A stretch of DNA of 64,000 nucleotides from Tenrec ecaudatus (Eukaryota > Chordata > Mammalia > Afrosoricida > Tenrecidae), in the NCBI RefSeq assembly GCF_050624435.1, contig NC_134539.1, forward strand, positions 44,052,001 to 44,116,000, given 5' to 3'. Below the pieces are notes generated by a model, which saw only the letters and a list, made by a program, of their open reading frames with translations, was not told where the DNA came from and searched no databases. The translations under genes and the position numbers were made by a program. This document shows positions 11,155 through 22,935 of the stretch, in pieces. How positions within the stretch are numbered: position 1 is the first letter of the stretch; each line of letters opens with the position of its first letter.

Positions 11155-13705
11155 GCGCTAAAAAAATGCAAAAGGATCATAGAGAAAAAGCTACTGTATA
11201 CAAACATTCTTGGGGTGAGGACCGTGTAGTATGGCAGGGACCAGATCAAATGCAGGGATACACATGGTAGACAACTGGGGGGAGGTGGGGAAAGGAAAAA
11301 AATGAAAATAGGGAAGAAATGGGTAGCAGGGGCACGGGGCGCTAGCCCACCCAAGGGGAGGGTATTGTTTATATCTCCACAGGGAAAGAGGGACCAGACT
11401 TCAACCCAGTGCTCCAAGATGTGAATGTAGCATGCTGGCATGGAGTAGGGGACCAGTGGAGAGGTTTGTGGGGCTTTCCCCAATCCCAAATAATAAGTGG
11501 ACACCTACCCCTCCCCCCAGAAGAATTTATTTCAAAAGACGGCATTGAATCTGCAGCTCTGGGAGAAGGACATATCTGATTGGAGCACAGGGGAGTAGAT
11601 GAAGGTGGAGGAGGAGAGAATGGAGCACATTCTGGCCCACCAGGCCTTGAGGACAATAATCCCAATTAGAGCAGCCAGTCCACAGAGAGGACCACAAGGC
11701 CAGCCCCACTATGAGACATGACGCCCCTCACTGACCCACAGCCCTACAGGGGACAACATCGGAAATACAGTGTGGGAATTGCACCTGATCTGATCCCACC
11801 ACACAGAGGCAAAACACTAAGGGGGTGCAACAGAACAGCAAGGTAATGGAGGGGTGAGGGCCCCAGAGAATGCTGAAGGTGTATTTTGGGGCCAAGGCAT
11901 GGTGCCCCAACAGACTGGACTGGAAAACACTCCTAAAGGCCAACAAATGCCCCTTGAACTAACTACAAGCTTTTCTTTCTTGTGTTTTGTTTAGGTTTTT
12001 GTCATTGGTTTGTTGTATTGTTTTGTTGTATATTGTTGCTTGGTTTTATTCTGTCTCGTTTTGTGTATATTAGCTCTGTAGGTCTGTCTAAATAAGATAG
12101 GCTGGATGAAAAATCTGAAAGAGAAAACAACGGGACTGACAATTTTGGGGGAACATAGAAGAGGGGGAGGTGGGGGGAAAGGAAATGGTTTTAACAAACC
12201 CAGAAACAGGCAAACAAGTGATCCAAATTGGTGGTGAGGAGGGTGGAGGAGACCTCGTAGGGTGTGACCAAAGGTAATGTAACCAAGAGGAATTACTGAA
12301 ACCCAAATGAAGGTTGAACATGATAGTGGGACAAGAGGAAAGTAAAAGGAAATAGAGGAAAGAGCCAGGGAGTAAAGGGCATTTATAAAAGTCTAAATAA
12401 AGGCATGTTCATATGCAAATATATTTATATATAAGGATGGGGAAATAGATCTATGTGCGTATATGTATAGGTTTAGTACTAAGGTAACAGAAGAACATTG
12501 GGCCTCCACTCAAGTACTCCCTCAATGCAAGAATACTTTGTTCCATTAAACTGGTATTCCATGATGCTCATCTTCCCGACACAATAGCTTAAGACAAAGT
12601 GGGTGCATAAGCAAATATAGTGAAGAAAGCTGATGGTGACCAGCTATCAAAAGATATAACACCTGGGGTCTTAAAGGCTTTAAGGTAAGCCAGTGCCCAT
12701 CTATCTCAGAAGCAACAAAGCCCACATGGAAGAAGCACACCAACCTGTGTGATCACGAGGTACCGAAGGGATCTTTTATCAGGCATCAAAGAACAAAAAT
12801 CATATCATTGTGTGCTCACCTCCCCAATATGATCACTGAAGACAAATCGGTGCATAAGCAAATGTGGTGGAGAAAGCTGATGATACCCGGCTATCAAATG
12901 ATATAGCATCTGAGGTCTTAAAGGCTTGAAGGTTTGAGTGGCCATCTAGCTGAGAAGCAACAAAGCCCACATGGAAGAAATACACCAGCCTGTGTGACCA
13001 TGAGGTTTCGAAGACATCAGGTATCAGGCATCACCAGAACAAAAAATCATATCATTGTGAATGAGGGGGAGTGCAGAGTGGGGACCCAAATGCCATCTGT
13101 AGGCAATTGGACATCCCCTTATGGAAGGGTCGCAGAGAGGAGATGAGCCATTTAGGGTGCAGTGTAGCAACAATGAAACATATAACTTTCCTCTAGTTCC
13201 TAAATGCTACCTCCCCCAACCCCCCACTATCATGATACCAATTCTACCTTACAAATCTGGCTAGACCAGAGCATGTACACTGGTACAGATAGGAACTGGA
13301 AGCACAGGGAATACAGGACAGATGAACCCTTCAGGACCAGTGGTGAGAGTGGCAATTCTGGGAGGATGGAGAGAGGGTGGGGTGGAAAGGAGGAACCCAT
13401 TACAAGAATCTACATATAGCTTCCTCCCTGGGGAGTGGACAACGGAAAAGTAGGTGAAGGGGGACGTTGGATAGTGTAAGATATGACAAAATAATAATTT
13501 ATAAATTATCAGGATTCGTGGGGGAGGGGGGAGCGGGGAGGGAGGGGAGAAAATGAAGAGCTGATGCCAGGCATTTGAGTGGAGAGCAGGTGTTTTGAGA
13601 ATAATGAGGGCATTGAATGAATGTGTGTTGTACACAATTGATGTATATATGGATTGTGATAAGAGTTGTATGAGCCCATAATAAAATGATTTTTTTTTAA
13701 ATAGA
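11155..13705 (+). mobile_element. L1 3' UTR, about 2.5 kb, with G-rich tract
   Basis: Non-coding tail of the L1 at 7826. The same ordered blocks occur in the copies at 13.7, 26.1, 39.3, 44.6, 62.0 and 62.7 kb. Landmarks are 'gggagggtattgtttatatc', 'ccaacagactggactggaaa', 'tctgtctaaataagatagg', 'agaaagctgatggtgaccag', 'ttacaaatctggctagacca', a G-rich tract at 13519-13549 and the AATAAA end. The G-rich tract recurs at about 27102-27127, 34511-34552, 39807-39840 and 62368-62395. Polypurine, quadruplex-prone tracts are a known feature of mammalian L1 3' UTRs. Confidence 0.85.
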
Positions 13706-13711
13706 AGTAAA

Positions 13712-16275
13712 CCTTCAAATTCTCAGGACCATCCATGAAGGAATTGGGACAAACCTAAGAACCTTGATGCAGGGAATTCATAAGATAACTCTACTAAGTG
13801 AGATTTCAGATCAAGCTAAAATAGACAATTGGGATATACTAAGGATCAAACACCTGTGTGCGTCAAAAGACCACCAAAAGAGTAGCAAAAGAACCCACAT
13901 CCTGGCAGGATTTTTAGCAATGACCCAGAAGAGGTAAGAAACAGACCACAACAAGTCATCTGTGCTCCAATGTTTATTGCGGTACAATTCACAATCACAA
14001 AAAAAAAGGAAACAACCTAAATATCCATCAATATATGCGTGGATTAGAAAACTCTGGCACATACACATCACCAAAAAGCACTGTTGATCACATGAAGCAC
14101 ATTTTCTCATGGGAAGAGTTGGAGGAAATTATGCTAAGTGAATTTAGCTGATCACAAAAGGACAGGTACAACATGAGTCACTGAGGTAAATATAATCATC
14201 ACAGTAGGTATAGAAGAAAATCCACTTACCTCACACTTGATGGGTTGAGGGTCAGGCAATCTGGCAGGGGACAGACCAAATCCTAGAATGTACATGTCAT
14301 TCCAACACAAAGAAAGGGGAAAGAGGGGGGGAGGGGAGAAAGGGGAGACAAAAGATGGGGAAGATGGCACTGGCTCAGCAAGGCACTAATCCACTCAGGG
14401 GGAGGGTGCAGACCCCACCACAGCACGGCAGGGCAAGGTAAGTACACGGGGCAACTCATGAACACAGAGGCCTACAGGGCTGACCCCCATCAGAACCAAA
14501 CTGACCCCTCCTTGGAAGTGTGTGCTACAGAGGACAACACGAAACCTACAGGTCTGGGAGAGGGACCAGCCTGCCCGGCCCACAAGGAAGCAAATCAAGG
14601 GGAGAAAAGAGAGAGTAAGTGACTAGAGCCCTTACTGACAAACCAAGCCCTGAGGACAACATCCCCGCCCAAAGCTGCTAAAGCACAGAGAGCAGAGCAA
14701 AGCCGCAAAGCCCCTGAGGGGCCTCCAAAATAGACTTTAAGCTAAGTGAGGCAGGTCCCCAACCCCCAGGACCTGTGGGGAGAGAGTCATAAAGATCAGT
14801 GGACAGAACTGGAATTGTGAATGTTTTTTCAGGGTTTGGGGGCTATTTTTCTCTTCTCATTCAATCCTTTGTTTTATCTCTGTTTTTATTGTTTTGCCTA
14901 TCTATATAAGATCTGCATGGGAAGCAAGTCCTAGGAAAAAGCAACAGAACCAATGGTTCTAGGGGAACTTAAGCGGAGGAGGAGGCAGGGGAAGGGAACA
15001 GTGAGCAAACAACGCCATAGACAGGGGAATAACTAGGGAATTGAAATCAACAACGAGGAGGATGTAGCAATCTCAGTGGTGTTGGAGCAACAGCAATCTA
15101 GCTGAGAGGGATTTCTAAGAGGCAGAAAAAGAGTGAGTGTGATGGTGGGGCAGGAAGAAGGTAAAAGGAAACAGAGGAAAGATCTAGGAAGCAAAGCTAT
15201 GGATAGAAGTATACACATAGGTGTGCACTTATGTAAATATATTAATTCATAAAAATAGAGGAATCGGCCTATGTACATATATTTATATGGCAATACACTG
15301 AGAAAGTTGATGGACTTTGTGCCTCTGCTCCAGCCCTCCATCACCACAAGAACACTGTTCTAACAACCTGGCATTCTGTGATGCTCACCCTCCCAACATG
15401 ATCGCTGAAGACAAAATGGATGCACAAGCAAATGTGGTAAAGAAAGCTGATGGCATCCAGCTATCAAAAGATAGTGTCTGGGGCCTTAAAGACTTGAAGC
15501 TAAACAAGTGGCCATCTAGCAGAGAAGCAACAAGTCTAATGGAAGAAGCACGCCAGCCTGTGTGATCATGAGGTGTTGACAGGATCAGAAGACACAAAAC
15601 AGACATCAGAAGACACAAAACAACAACATATTGCTGAGAATGAGGTGGGCTCAGAGCAGAGATCCAAAATCCCTCTGCAGACAATAGGACATGGCCTCAC
15701 AGAAGGATCACAAGGAAGGACTGAGTCACCCAGGGTGCAGTATAGCACCGATGAAACACACACTATTCCTCTGGTTCCTGGAGGTTTCCTCACCCCCTAC
15801 TATCATAGCCCCAGTCTTGTCTTTCAGTTATAGCTAGACCAGAGCATGTGTACTGGTGCAGATAAGAGCTCAGGACACACAGAATCCAGGTCACATAAAC
15901 TCCTCAGGAACAGAAATGGGAGTAGCAATACCAGGAGGGAAGGAGGAAACTGGAGGGAGAATGGGGGAAGAAAGGGGAACCAATCACAAATTATCAATAC
16001 ATTAACCATCCCCCAAAGGGGGCACACAACAGAAACATGAGTGAAGGGAGACAGAGGTAGGTGTAAGATGTGAAAATAATAATAATTTATAATTTATCAA
16101 GGGATCATGAGGTGGGGGTGTGTGAAGAGGAACTGATACCAAGGGCTCAAATAGAAAATAAATGTTTAGAAAATGATGCTGGTGACACATGTACCAATAT
16201 GCTTGATACAATTGATGTATGGATTGTTATAAGAGCTGTAAGAGCCCCCAATAAAACGATTTTTAAATTAAAAAG
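13712..16275 (+). mobile_element. L1 LINE, ORF2 tail plus 3' UTR
   Basis: Starts inside ORF2 (EGIGTNLRTL then DNWDILRIKHLCASK) and then jumps by an internal deletion at about 13920 to the last ORF2 segment ('gtgctccaatgtttattgcg'). The 3' UTR from about 14160 has the standard block order and ends in 'agagcccccaataaaacgat' and an A-rich run. It abuts the 3' end of the previous L1, so two L1s lie head-to-tail. It is more diverged in the middle UTR than the 7.8 kb copy. Confidence 0.85.
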
Positions 16276-17624
16276 AATAAACTAAGGGTGAGAGCTCTTT
16301 CTCATCTTCAGCTGCCCTTCAGCAAACAGGGCTCTATCTGTCAGGGTCAGAAGTAAGTATTTTGTTTTGTCTCTTCTTTGGCGTCAGCTCCAGACAATAA
16401 TTTGGAGTCAGCTCCAGACACACGGGTAAAGTACAACTGACACACATGGTCGTGGTTTGATACCCATGAGGTCAGTCAGCCATTTCCTCTGATCCTAACA
16501 CATTGTGGGGAGACTGTCAGAACTCTTCACTCAGCTACTCTCGGTCAGTGTGTTGTCCAAAATAACCACAGGTGATGGGTGGAACCCACATTTCCATGCC
16601 TCTTCTAACTGTATTCAGGGAGCTTTTCCTCCGGCTTCCATGAGTAATATCCCTGAGTAATCATGTGGACCACTTTAAATTAATTAATATCTGTAAACAT
16701 TAACAACTAGAATGCACCTAATGCATTCACGATGGCAAGATTTCAGCTCACTTATTTGGTTTTTCAGGATAAACTAATCACGAGACAAGAACATCATGTT
16801 TGAGTAGAGAGCAAAAATGAGGAAAACACTCAAAGCGATTGACTGACAGTAGCTTCAACAATGGGCTCAAACACACTGATGGTCAAGAAAATGGGAGAGG
16901 ACTGGGCAAGGTTTCAGTCAGTTATATCTAAAGTCATCATGAGTCCCAGCTGACTCAGGAGCAATTGAAAACATTAGCATTTTAAGAGGAAAGCTGATCA
17001 TTCATTCTTTTGTTCAACCACGTAGACACAGGTGACTAATAAAATTCATAACCCACACTGGAATCCCTGTTTATTTTGGACAAAGCACTCCCTCAGACTT
17101 GTAACTCACACTCCCTCAATACCTGAGTTCGCTGTTAGCACTATCTTCATTTTACAGAGGTAAAAAACTAAGAGTTTGAGAGGTGAAATGACCAGCCCAA
17201 GTTCTCACAGTTAGTAAGAGGCAGTATTGGAACTTGAACCCAAATCTTTTTACTCCCTGGATTTTTTAAAAACTGTTCCACAGCATAATTAAAGGCCATG
17301 TGCTTAAATTGGCACAGGTGGCAATTCTAAAATCCAACGTACTCTCCTATTATCCTAAATACATCCTCAACACTGGTGGAGCTTTACCATGGAAAACATT
17401 CAGGCAGTTTCTGTTTTGCTTCTTTTTCTTGGTGTGATGTGGTCAAAATGCCCAGTTGAGCCACTACAGTTTTTCCACCTTCAGCACATAACGTGACAAT
17501 AAACCATTTACTTATTGATTGAATATTTAACAGTTAGTTTGGAACACTTTCATGTGCTAGGAGCTTTTACATATTTTCCCCCTCTATAGCCCACAGTCAA
17601 TAGTTCATCCAGGGTAGATGATAT
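16276..17624. other. Unassigned DNA with a MIR relic
   Basis: Apart from the MIR-like piece at 17130-17290 I recognise nothing. No convincing ORF. Confidence 0.5.
17130..17290 (-). mobile_element. MIR SINE relic
   Basis: Contains 'cattttacagaggtaaaaaa' and a block like 'gttctcacagttagtaagag' with 'ggaacttgaacccaaatctt', the reversed MIR core and tRNA-like head. Confidence 0.65.
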
Positions 17625-17702
17625 AGATGAGGAGACTTCAAAAAATGGATGGGCAAATTCCATGATCTTTTCCATGAACTTTTTGAAGACCCCTCCTACT
17701 TA
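17625..17702. mobile_element. Mariner-type MITE (about 80 bp palindromic)
   Basis: 'gaggagacttcaaaaaatgg' at the left and 'ccatgaactttttgaagacc' at the right form imperfect inverted repeats, flanked by TA. Related copies lie at 25758, 33096 and 49007. Confidence 0.65.
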
Positions 17703-18185
17703 TATTTCCATTTATTTAGGAAAGTAACAAAACCTTCATAAGGGAGCAAACTATCTTCCTTTCTCCTTGGGGGAAAAGAGAATTTTGGGAAAGCATTTCT
17801 GTCTGTGGTGGTTCTCCTTATTTTTAGTTCAGCTCAAAGACCCACTTAGCCATGTCCCTGGGGAAAGGAGAATTCACCTTCTGCAGGTCGTCCTGTTAAT
17901 TACTATTACAAGGAGCTGGTCTGTGAGCAAAAAGTCCTTGCAAGTGCTTGAGAATGGTGCTCCACAGTGGGAAATGGCAGCAGGCTGTCAACCACCATCC
18001 TGAAGACCCTGTTTTAAGGCTGCCCTTGAAGGTGAGCATTGCACCGAATAAGCAATCCTACTGTCAGCAGGGAACCGTGTGAGAATAAGAACAAATATTG
18101 ACTTTATTAGGCATGGCATGAGGACCAAATGACAGTGCCAGGAGATCAGAACTGAGAGATCACTGAGGGTAGGAGTGAGACTCAC
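17703..18185. other. Unassigned DNA
   Basis: Nothing recognised. Short open stretches lack protein-family features. Confidence 0.45.
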
Positions 18186-18320
18186 TGTTTCACAGTCGAA
18201 AGCCCGGAACGTGGAGTCAAGAGGATCTGGGTTGCTGCCCTGACTCTATCCCTTGTCAGAAAGGTGACCTTGGACAAGTTAATTAATCTCTTAGAGCTTC
18301 CTTATTCTCCTCCATAAAAT
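18186..18320 (+). mobile_element. MIR SINE relic
   Basis: 'cgtggagtcaagaggatctg', 'gtgaccttggacaagttaat' and 'tcctccataaaatggagcc' follow the MIR forward order. Confidence 0.7.
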
Positions 18321-19935
18321 GGAGCCTGCAACCTAGAGATTCCAAGAGATAGTAGCTTTACAATTCTTTATAATTCAGTTCTGGTGGGGGGGGGCGGGGG
18401 TCGGAGGATTCCAGATAAGCTTAAATCATGCCCCTGCTCTCCCTGTCCATCTTCTTTCTTTATGTGGCTAATGAGTTTGGCCTCAGGCCAGGTTTAAGTG
18501 TTCTCTCCATCCAGTTAGCACAGGGTCTACATGCTGCAGGTGAAGGAGAGATTTTTGCAAAGCCAACATGTGCATCTTCACTTCTTTTTCTTCTACTTCC
18601 TTTTTATTTCCCCACCTCTTAATTATTCCCAGAACTCGAGGCTGCTTTGTAAGCGAGCACCGGGCTGGATACCTTGGAAGGAACCATACTTATATTTCTT
18701 TTTACTGATGTGTTGTTTTTCTCGGCTGCTCAGAGAGCTATCTCGAGCTAGTTGAATGCAGACGTCCCCTCCCCCTCAGTATACAATGTTGATGATCAAC
18801 TAGACAGCTCAACTCTAGTTTTCTGGTTGAAAGTTGGCAATGGAGTTTAAAAAAAAAAAGAACAAAAAATACATTGCAAACTAGAAAGAGAGGACTGGAG
18901 AATTCGCCAGAAGACCGTAGCCCAAGGTAAGAAGACTCAGAGACTGGCCTCCTGGTCAAGCTGCCAGGACGATGAAACTGTTTCTAATTTTAGAAATATG
19001 AGATAACTGATAATGACATGACCTTGTTAAAGATCCAGGTTGGGCAGAAAGGAACACTATTAAGAATAGCTGAAACATATGAGTAAAATATGGGTTCACC
19101 TACATCCTAGAGACCCCCCAAATGAAGGGATACCCGCAGTGCACCAAATGTGCCGCTGGCGTGTGTTCTCCAGCACACTCATTCTAAGCCCGCTGTGGTG
19201 CAGCTCTTAGCGTCCTTAAGACACTAGAGAAGACATGAGCATTGGGAAAGCAAAGAAAAATAAGATAAAATCCCTGTTCTCAAGGGGTTCAAAGTCTAGG
19301 CATCAGATTAAAGATGACCCCCAACAGGCGATTTGAATATCTGAGTGTCTGTGTACAGGCAGGCAGAAGCTGCCACACATATTGCCGGGGAATGCCTGAA
19401 ATGTCGCTGCTGGCATCATATGAAACAGGAATTTGAAATGCAAAACCTAAAGAAGTCAGCAGGCCCTAGGCTGGGAGGACAGAGAAATGGAAACTGTGGC
19501 AGCCTTGGAAGATGGACAGAACTCCAGACAGCTTCCTCGTCCAGCCTGGCCCTGGCGTTAAAGCACCTCCCTGGGTTGGCTACCTTGAGGATCATTAAAT
19601 GCTTTTAGCAAAGATGTCTCTGAGGAGCAAGCGGCTCTGAAAGCCAAATTGAAAAAGGTCCATATGATCATGTAATTGGAGAGAAAGTAGGATCCGTGCC
19701 ATGATAGCACATTAGAGGCATTTGGAAATGAAAGGAAATAAGAGGTGGTCTAATAATTAGCGGGGCCCTGAGAGTGGAGAGACGTGGTGTTTCCAGCTGT
19801 AACTCTGGAATGCCTTTCACCTGGGATGGGATCAGGTCCACTCCATGGGACTCTAAATTAAGAGAGAATTTATCCAACATCCTTCTGAGAAGACTTGGAT
19901 TTCTTCAGATCAGCAATACTTCCAACCACTTTGTT
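18321..19935. other. Unassigned, mostly single-copy DNA
   Basis: No recognised repeat. A G-rich run is near 18385-18402 and an A-run near 18848. GC content is somewhat higher at 19340-19600. The plus-strand open stretches at 18428 and 19345 have no family features. Confidence 0.45.
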
Positions 19936-20140
19936 TAGACTAGTGGTTCTCAACTTGGGACAATTTTTGCCCTCCAGGAGACATTCAGCAATGTCTGGGA
20001 GACAATTTTGATTGTTCCAAATTTGGGGGAAGGATTCATCCAGTGCGACAGAGGCATGCTGCTGCCGTGGAAGACATCCCCAGCCCCACAACAAGTAATT
20101 ACCAGGCTCAAGATGGCAATAGTGATATGCCCTGATTTAG
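19936..20140 (+). mobile_element. MER5A-type hAT-Charlie MITE
   Basis: Begins 'ctagtggttctcaacttggg', followed by 'acattcagcaatgtctggga' and 'gccccacaacaagtaattac'. This is the order of the ancient non-autonomous Charlie element MER5A. The right terminal repeat is eroded. Confidence 0.8.
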
Positions 20141-21289
20141 AAACAGTGAATACTTTCTGATCTTTTATTGTCTTACAGACTTATTTTGGTTTTGCAACCT
20201 GAAACGCCTTACCCACTCTCACAGGAAGAACTGGTTTATCTCACTAGTATCACAGTAACGAGAGTCTCAACCATTACAAAGTTGTTCTAATAGTGTTTAC
20301 CCATCTTAATTTTGGGGTCTTCTAGAAAGGAGATTGGGTGTTACTGCAACACTTTCAAAATCACGTAATTTTATACTTAATTCCATTTCTTAATCTCAAA
20401 CCCCTGTCCCCAAATACATCCAGGGACCACAGGGCCTAGGCCAGTGTTTCGAGATGGCAAGTGTGAAGAGCCAAAAATGTCCATTTGCTGGGAAAGGTGG
20501 GACTACAACACTACATGCTTTGATCTTCCAAAATGGTGGATCAACTTAGATGACACTGTACACAGGTTGCAATTCCATGATGGTCCCACCGTCTGGCACC
20601 TGCTCACAGTCCCAGGCACATCTTCTTCTTCATTTCTAGCCCCACTCTCTGCTGTGTTTACCACAGTGTACTTCTGTTGCCTCCCATGTCGCCCCAGATC
20701 CTATTGTGTTTCCTGCCTTCTTCAAGATATGCGTCACCATCACACGTTGATTGTTTGTTTTACATTTAGATTCCTTCTCAGCACAAAGCCCTCCATCATG
20801 CTGTGACCCAGAGTTCCTGTAAGGCTTTGTCTCAAGAACAAAGGTTTCAACATCTACATTCTCACCTGACTCTTGCCCATGCCCCAACCCCGAGCCTAAA
20901 TTTAGTGCCCCTATTATGGGTTCCCAGGAGACCCTGCACCCACCTGCCATAGAAAGAGTACCTGTCCTTCTGGATTTCACCTGAATGGACAGGATAGAAG
21001 AAAAGCTTAGAGTGAAGGACAGATGTGGCAAGGAAGGGGAGGAGCAAAGACAAAGCAGAGGACAGTGTAGCGGGTACAGAGGAGGGAGGCAAGGGGGCAG
21101 GGAGAAAGGTGAGAAACAGACAGGGAGGGAGGGAAGACAAAGAAGGTAGGGGATCCACCAGACAAACAGAGGCAGAAAAAACAGGAGCTAGATCTGTAGC
21201 CTAGCTCTTGCTCAAAAAAAAAAAAAAGAATTCTCTGATCTCCCAGACTTAAAATATCCTGCCTTAACTCTTTTCAGGAGCTATGGGAC
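20141..21289. other. Unassigned DNA
   Basis: No repeat or gene recognised. It includes a purine-rich stretch at about 21030-21180 (GGGAGG/GAAAGG-like) and an A-run at 21213. Confidence 0.45.
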
Positions 21290-21480
21290 GCTCCCTCACA
21301 GTGCTTACCATATTTGTCCTTATAGAGATATTTGTGCCATTTTTTTCTCATGAAAGTCTATCTTCCCGGCCATACCATAAATTCCATAAATTCCATGAGG
21401 CCGGGGTCTTTGTTTTCATTCACTATTGTCACTTCCATAAGTAATGTAGCTTTCAAAATCAGTTGCTAAATAAACAACAA
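21290..21480 (+). mobile_element. L2 LINE 3' end relic
   Basis: 'ccatgaggccggggtctttg' followed by 'ttcactattgtcacttccat' and 'gttgctaaataaac' resembles the L2 3' terminus. Family call tentative. Confidence 0.45.
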
Positions 21481-21539
21481 TGTAGAAAGACTAGCTGAGA
21501 AGCGCCAGCCACCAATTTTTATTAATAAAAAGTTGTCCT

Positions 21540-21700
21540 TGTTGTTGTTAGTCCCAATGAGTGGATTTCAACTCAGTGCAGCCCCGTGTGTTCTGCTATA
21601 TGCACTCTCACTGGGGTCATCTCGACGGACAGGCCCTGGCGGTGCAAGTTACGCACTTGGAGGTTAACCAAAAGATAAAGCGCTCGCTCTCTCTCTCTCT
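21540..21700. mobile_element. Two partial AfroSINE-like pieces in opposite orientation
   Basis: A minus-strand tail piece at 21540-21620 ('gagtggatttcaactcagtg') is followed by a plus-strand head piece at 21630-21690 ('caggccctggcggtgcaagt'). A CT-rich simple repeat follows at 21684-21701. Confidence 0.45.
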
Positions 21701-22569
21701 TGCTTTTTCTTTTTAGAAATAGGTTTATGAGTTTAATATTCTCCCCTCCACCTAACTTTGCCAGCTACATTTAAAAAAAAACCATTCCCCCCTTTGGCTT
21801 CTAGGTAGAACTCTTCTACAGCATTTGAGACAGTGGCATATACATTCTCACTTCAAAAATCAATCCCAGTAGCAATTTATTACAGGGAAATTTCCTGGAC
21901 TCCAAGAAGCACCTTGAAGTCAGGAGATGATTAATTTGATATAACTGAAGAGCTGCAAACATCTGCTCCCCGTTGACATCTGCCTCTCATTAAGTTACAG
22001 CCCTCCATCTCCCTCTGCACTGGGGCTTGGCTTGTGTGTTGATCTGGTAACTCTAATTATATGGTAAGCCCAGTGCTCAAGGCCCTTGTGCCAGCCACCT
22101 GGTGGGGGCTCAATAAAAACTTGTTCTATTGCATTGTACTCCAGATTCACTCTGAGCACTTTGCAAGTCGTCTGTCACTCCTAAATCATGGAAATAAAAA
22201 ATAGTAATGAAGTTGGCAAGCACCCTGTCATTGTGTAGCCCTGATTGAGCCTGTGTCTACTATTAAAGTCCTCCCTTGGTCAATCAATTCAAATTTTAAA
22301 AAAGTTAATTCACTGAAATATCTTCCAAATCTGTTCTCTGGCATCTGATTTTGCAACCGCTCTTAAAATTATATTTCCTATTCTTCTCCCACCAATTCTG
22401 CTGTCATCCACTGTCAATGTAATTGCCCTAAAATACATCTCTGATACTGAAATACCACATTCAGAAACTTTAGAGACTCTACTTTATTCACAAGCACACA
22501 CCACCTAGCTAAGCTCGCTTGCTAAGCTCTCCACTCCCTGGACTAAGCCTAGCCTCAGTCCCAATACAA
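21701..22569. other. Unassigned DNA
   Basis: Mostly single-copy looking. A possible L2-like end lies at 22080-22140 ('gggggctcaataaaaacttg'). Confidence 0.4.
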
Positions 22570-22935
22570 ATCTTCTTTGGCCAGGTGTTGGTGGTTTCGT
22601 GGTAGAAGTCTCATCTTCCATGAAGGAGATTCAGATTTGATTCCCAGCCAATGTGCCTCACTCAACACAGCCGCCACCCATCTGTCAGTGGAGGCTTGCA
22701 GGTTGCTGGGATGCTGAATAGGTTTCCGCAGAGCTTCCAGACTAAGGCCAAACTTGTTTGAAAGGTTTGACAAGCTACTTCCAAACGTTGCCAATGAAAA
22801 CCCTACAGACCACAGTGATGTGATCAGCGACCTACCATGGGGGTGGCCCGATATGAAGCAATGTACACAGGATTTCCCTGAATCCAGCTCAGTGGCAACG
22901 AAAACCAAAACTGCACTAGTACTTGTCCATACGGC
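22570..22935 (+). mobile_element. tRNA-Gly-headed SINE with RTE-like body
   Basis: The head at about 22583-22655 follows tRNA-Gly: 'ttggtggtttcgtggtagaa', an anticodon-loop position reading TCC, and a B-box-like 'tttgattcccagccaatg'. The body ('gtggaggcttgcaggttgct', 'gcagagcttccagactaagg', 'gccaatgaaaaccctacaga') resembles the start of the RTE element at 28985-29170. The right end lies near 22920. It is a retroposon and not a tRNA gene: the acceptor stem is mismatched and there is no terminator at a mature tRNA end. Confidence 0.7.

Larger units (their letters stand above)
7826..13705 (+). mobile_element. L1 LINE, 5'-truncated, with ORF2 remnants and complete 3' UTR
   Basis: Contains a reverse-transcriptase fragment (7871-8155), the ORF2 C-terminal part (9668-11154) and a 3' UTR of about 2.5 kb ending in 'cccataataaaatgat' plus a T-rich run near 13690. 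The ALDOA retrocopy at 8288-9667 was inserted into ORF2 later. The 5' UTR, ORF1 and endonuclease domain are absent. ORF2 has several frameshifts and stops, so the element cannot move. A second L1 follows directly at 13712. Confidence 0.9.

Noticed and set aside
7826..16275. One very long L1 of 8.4 kb
   Set aside because: ORF2 sequence and the full 3' UTR both restart at 13712 after a poly-A-like end, so there are two elements.
22578..22655. A tRNA-Gly gene
   Set aside because: The stems carry mismatches and the sequence continues into a SINE body without a terminator at the mature end.
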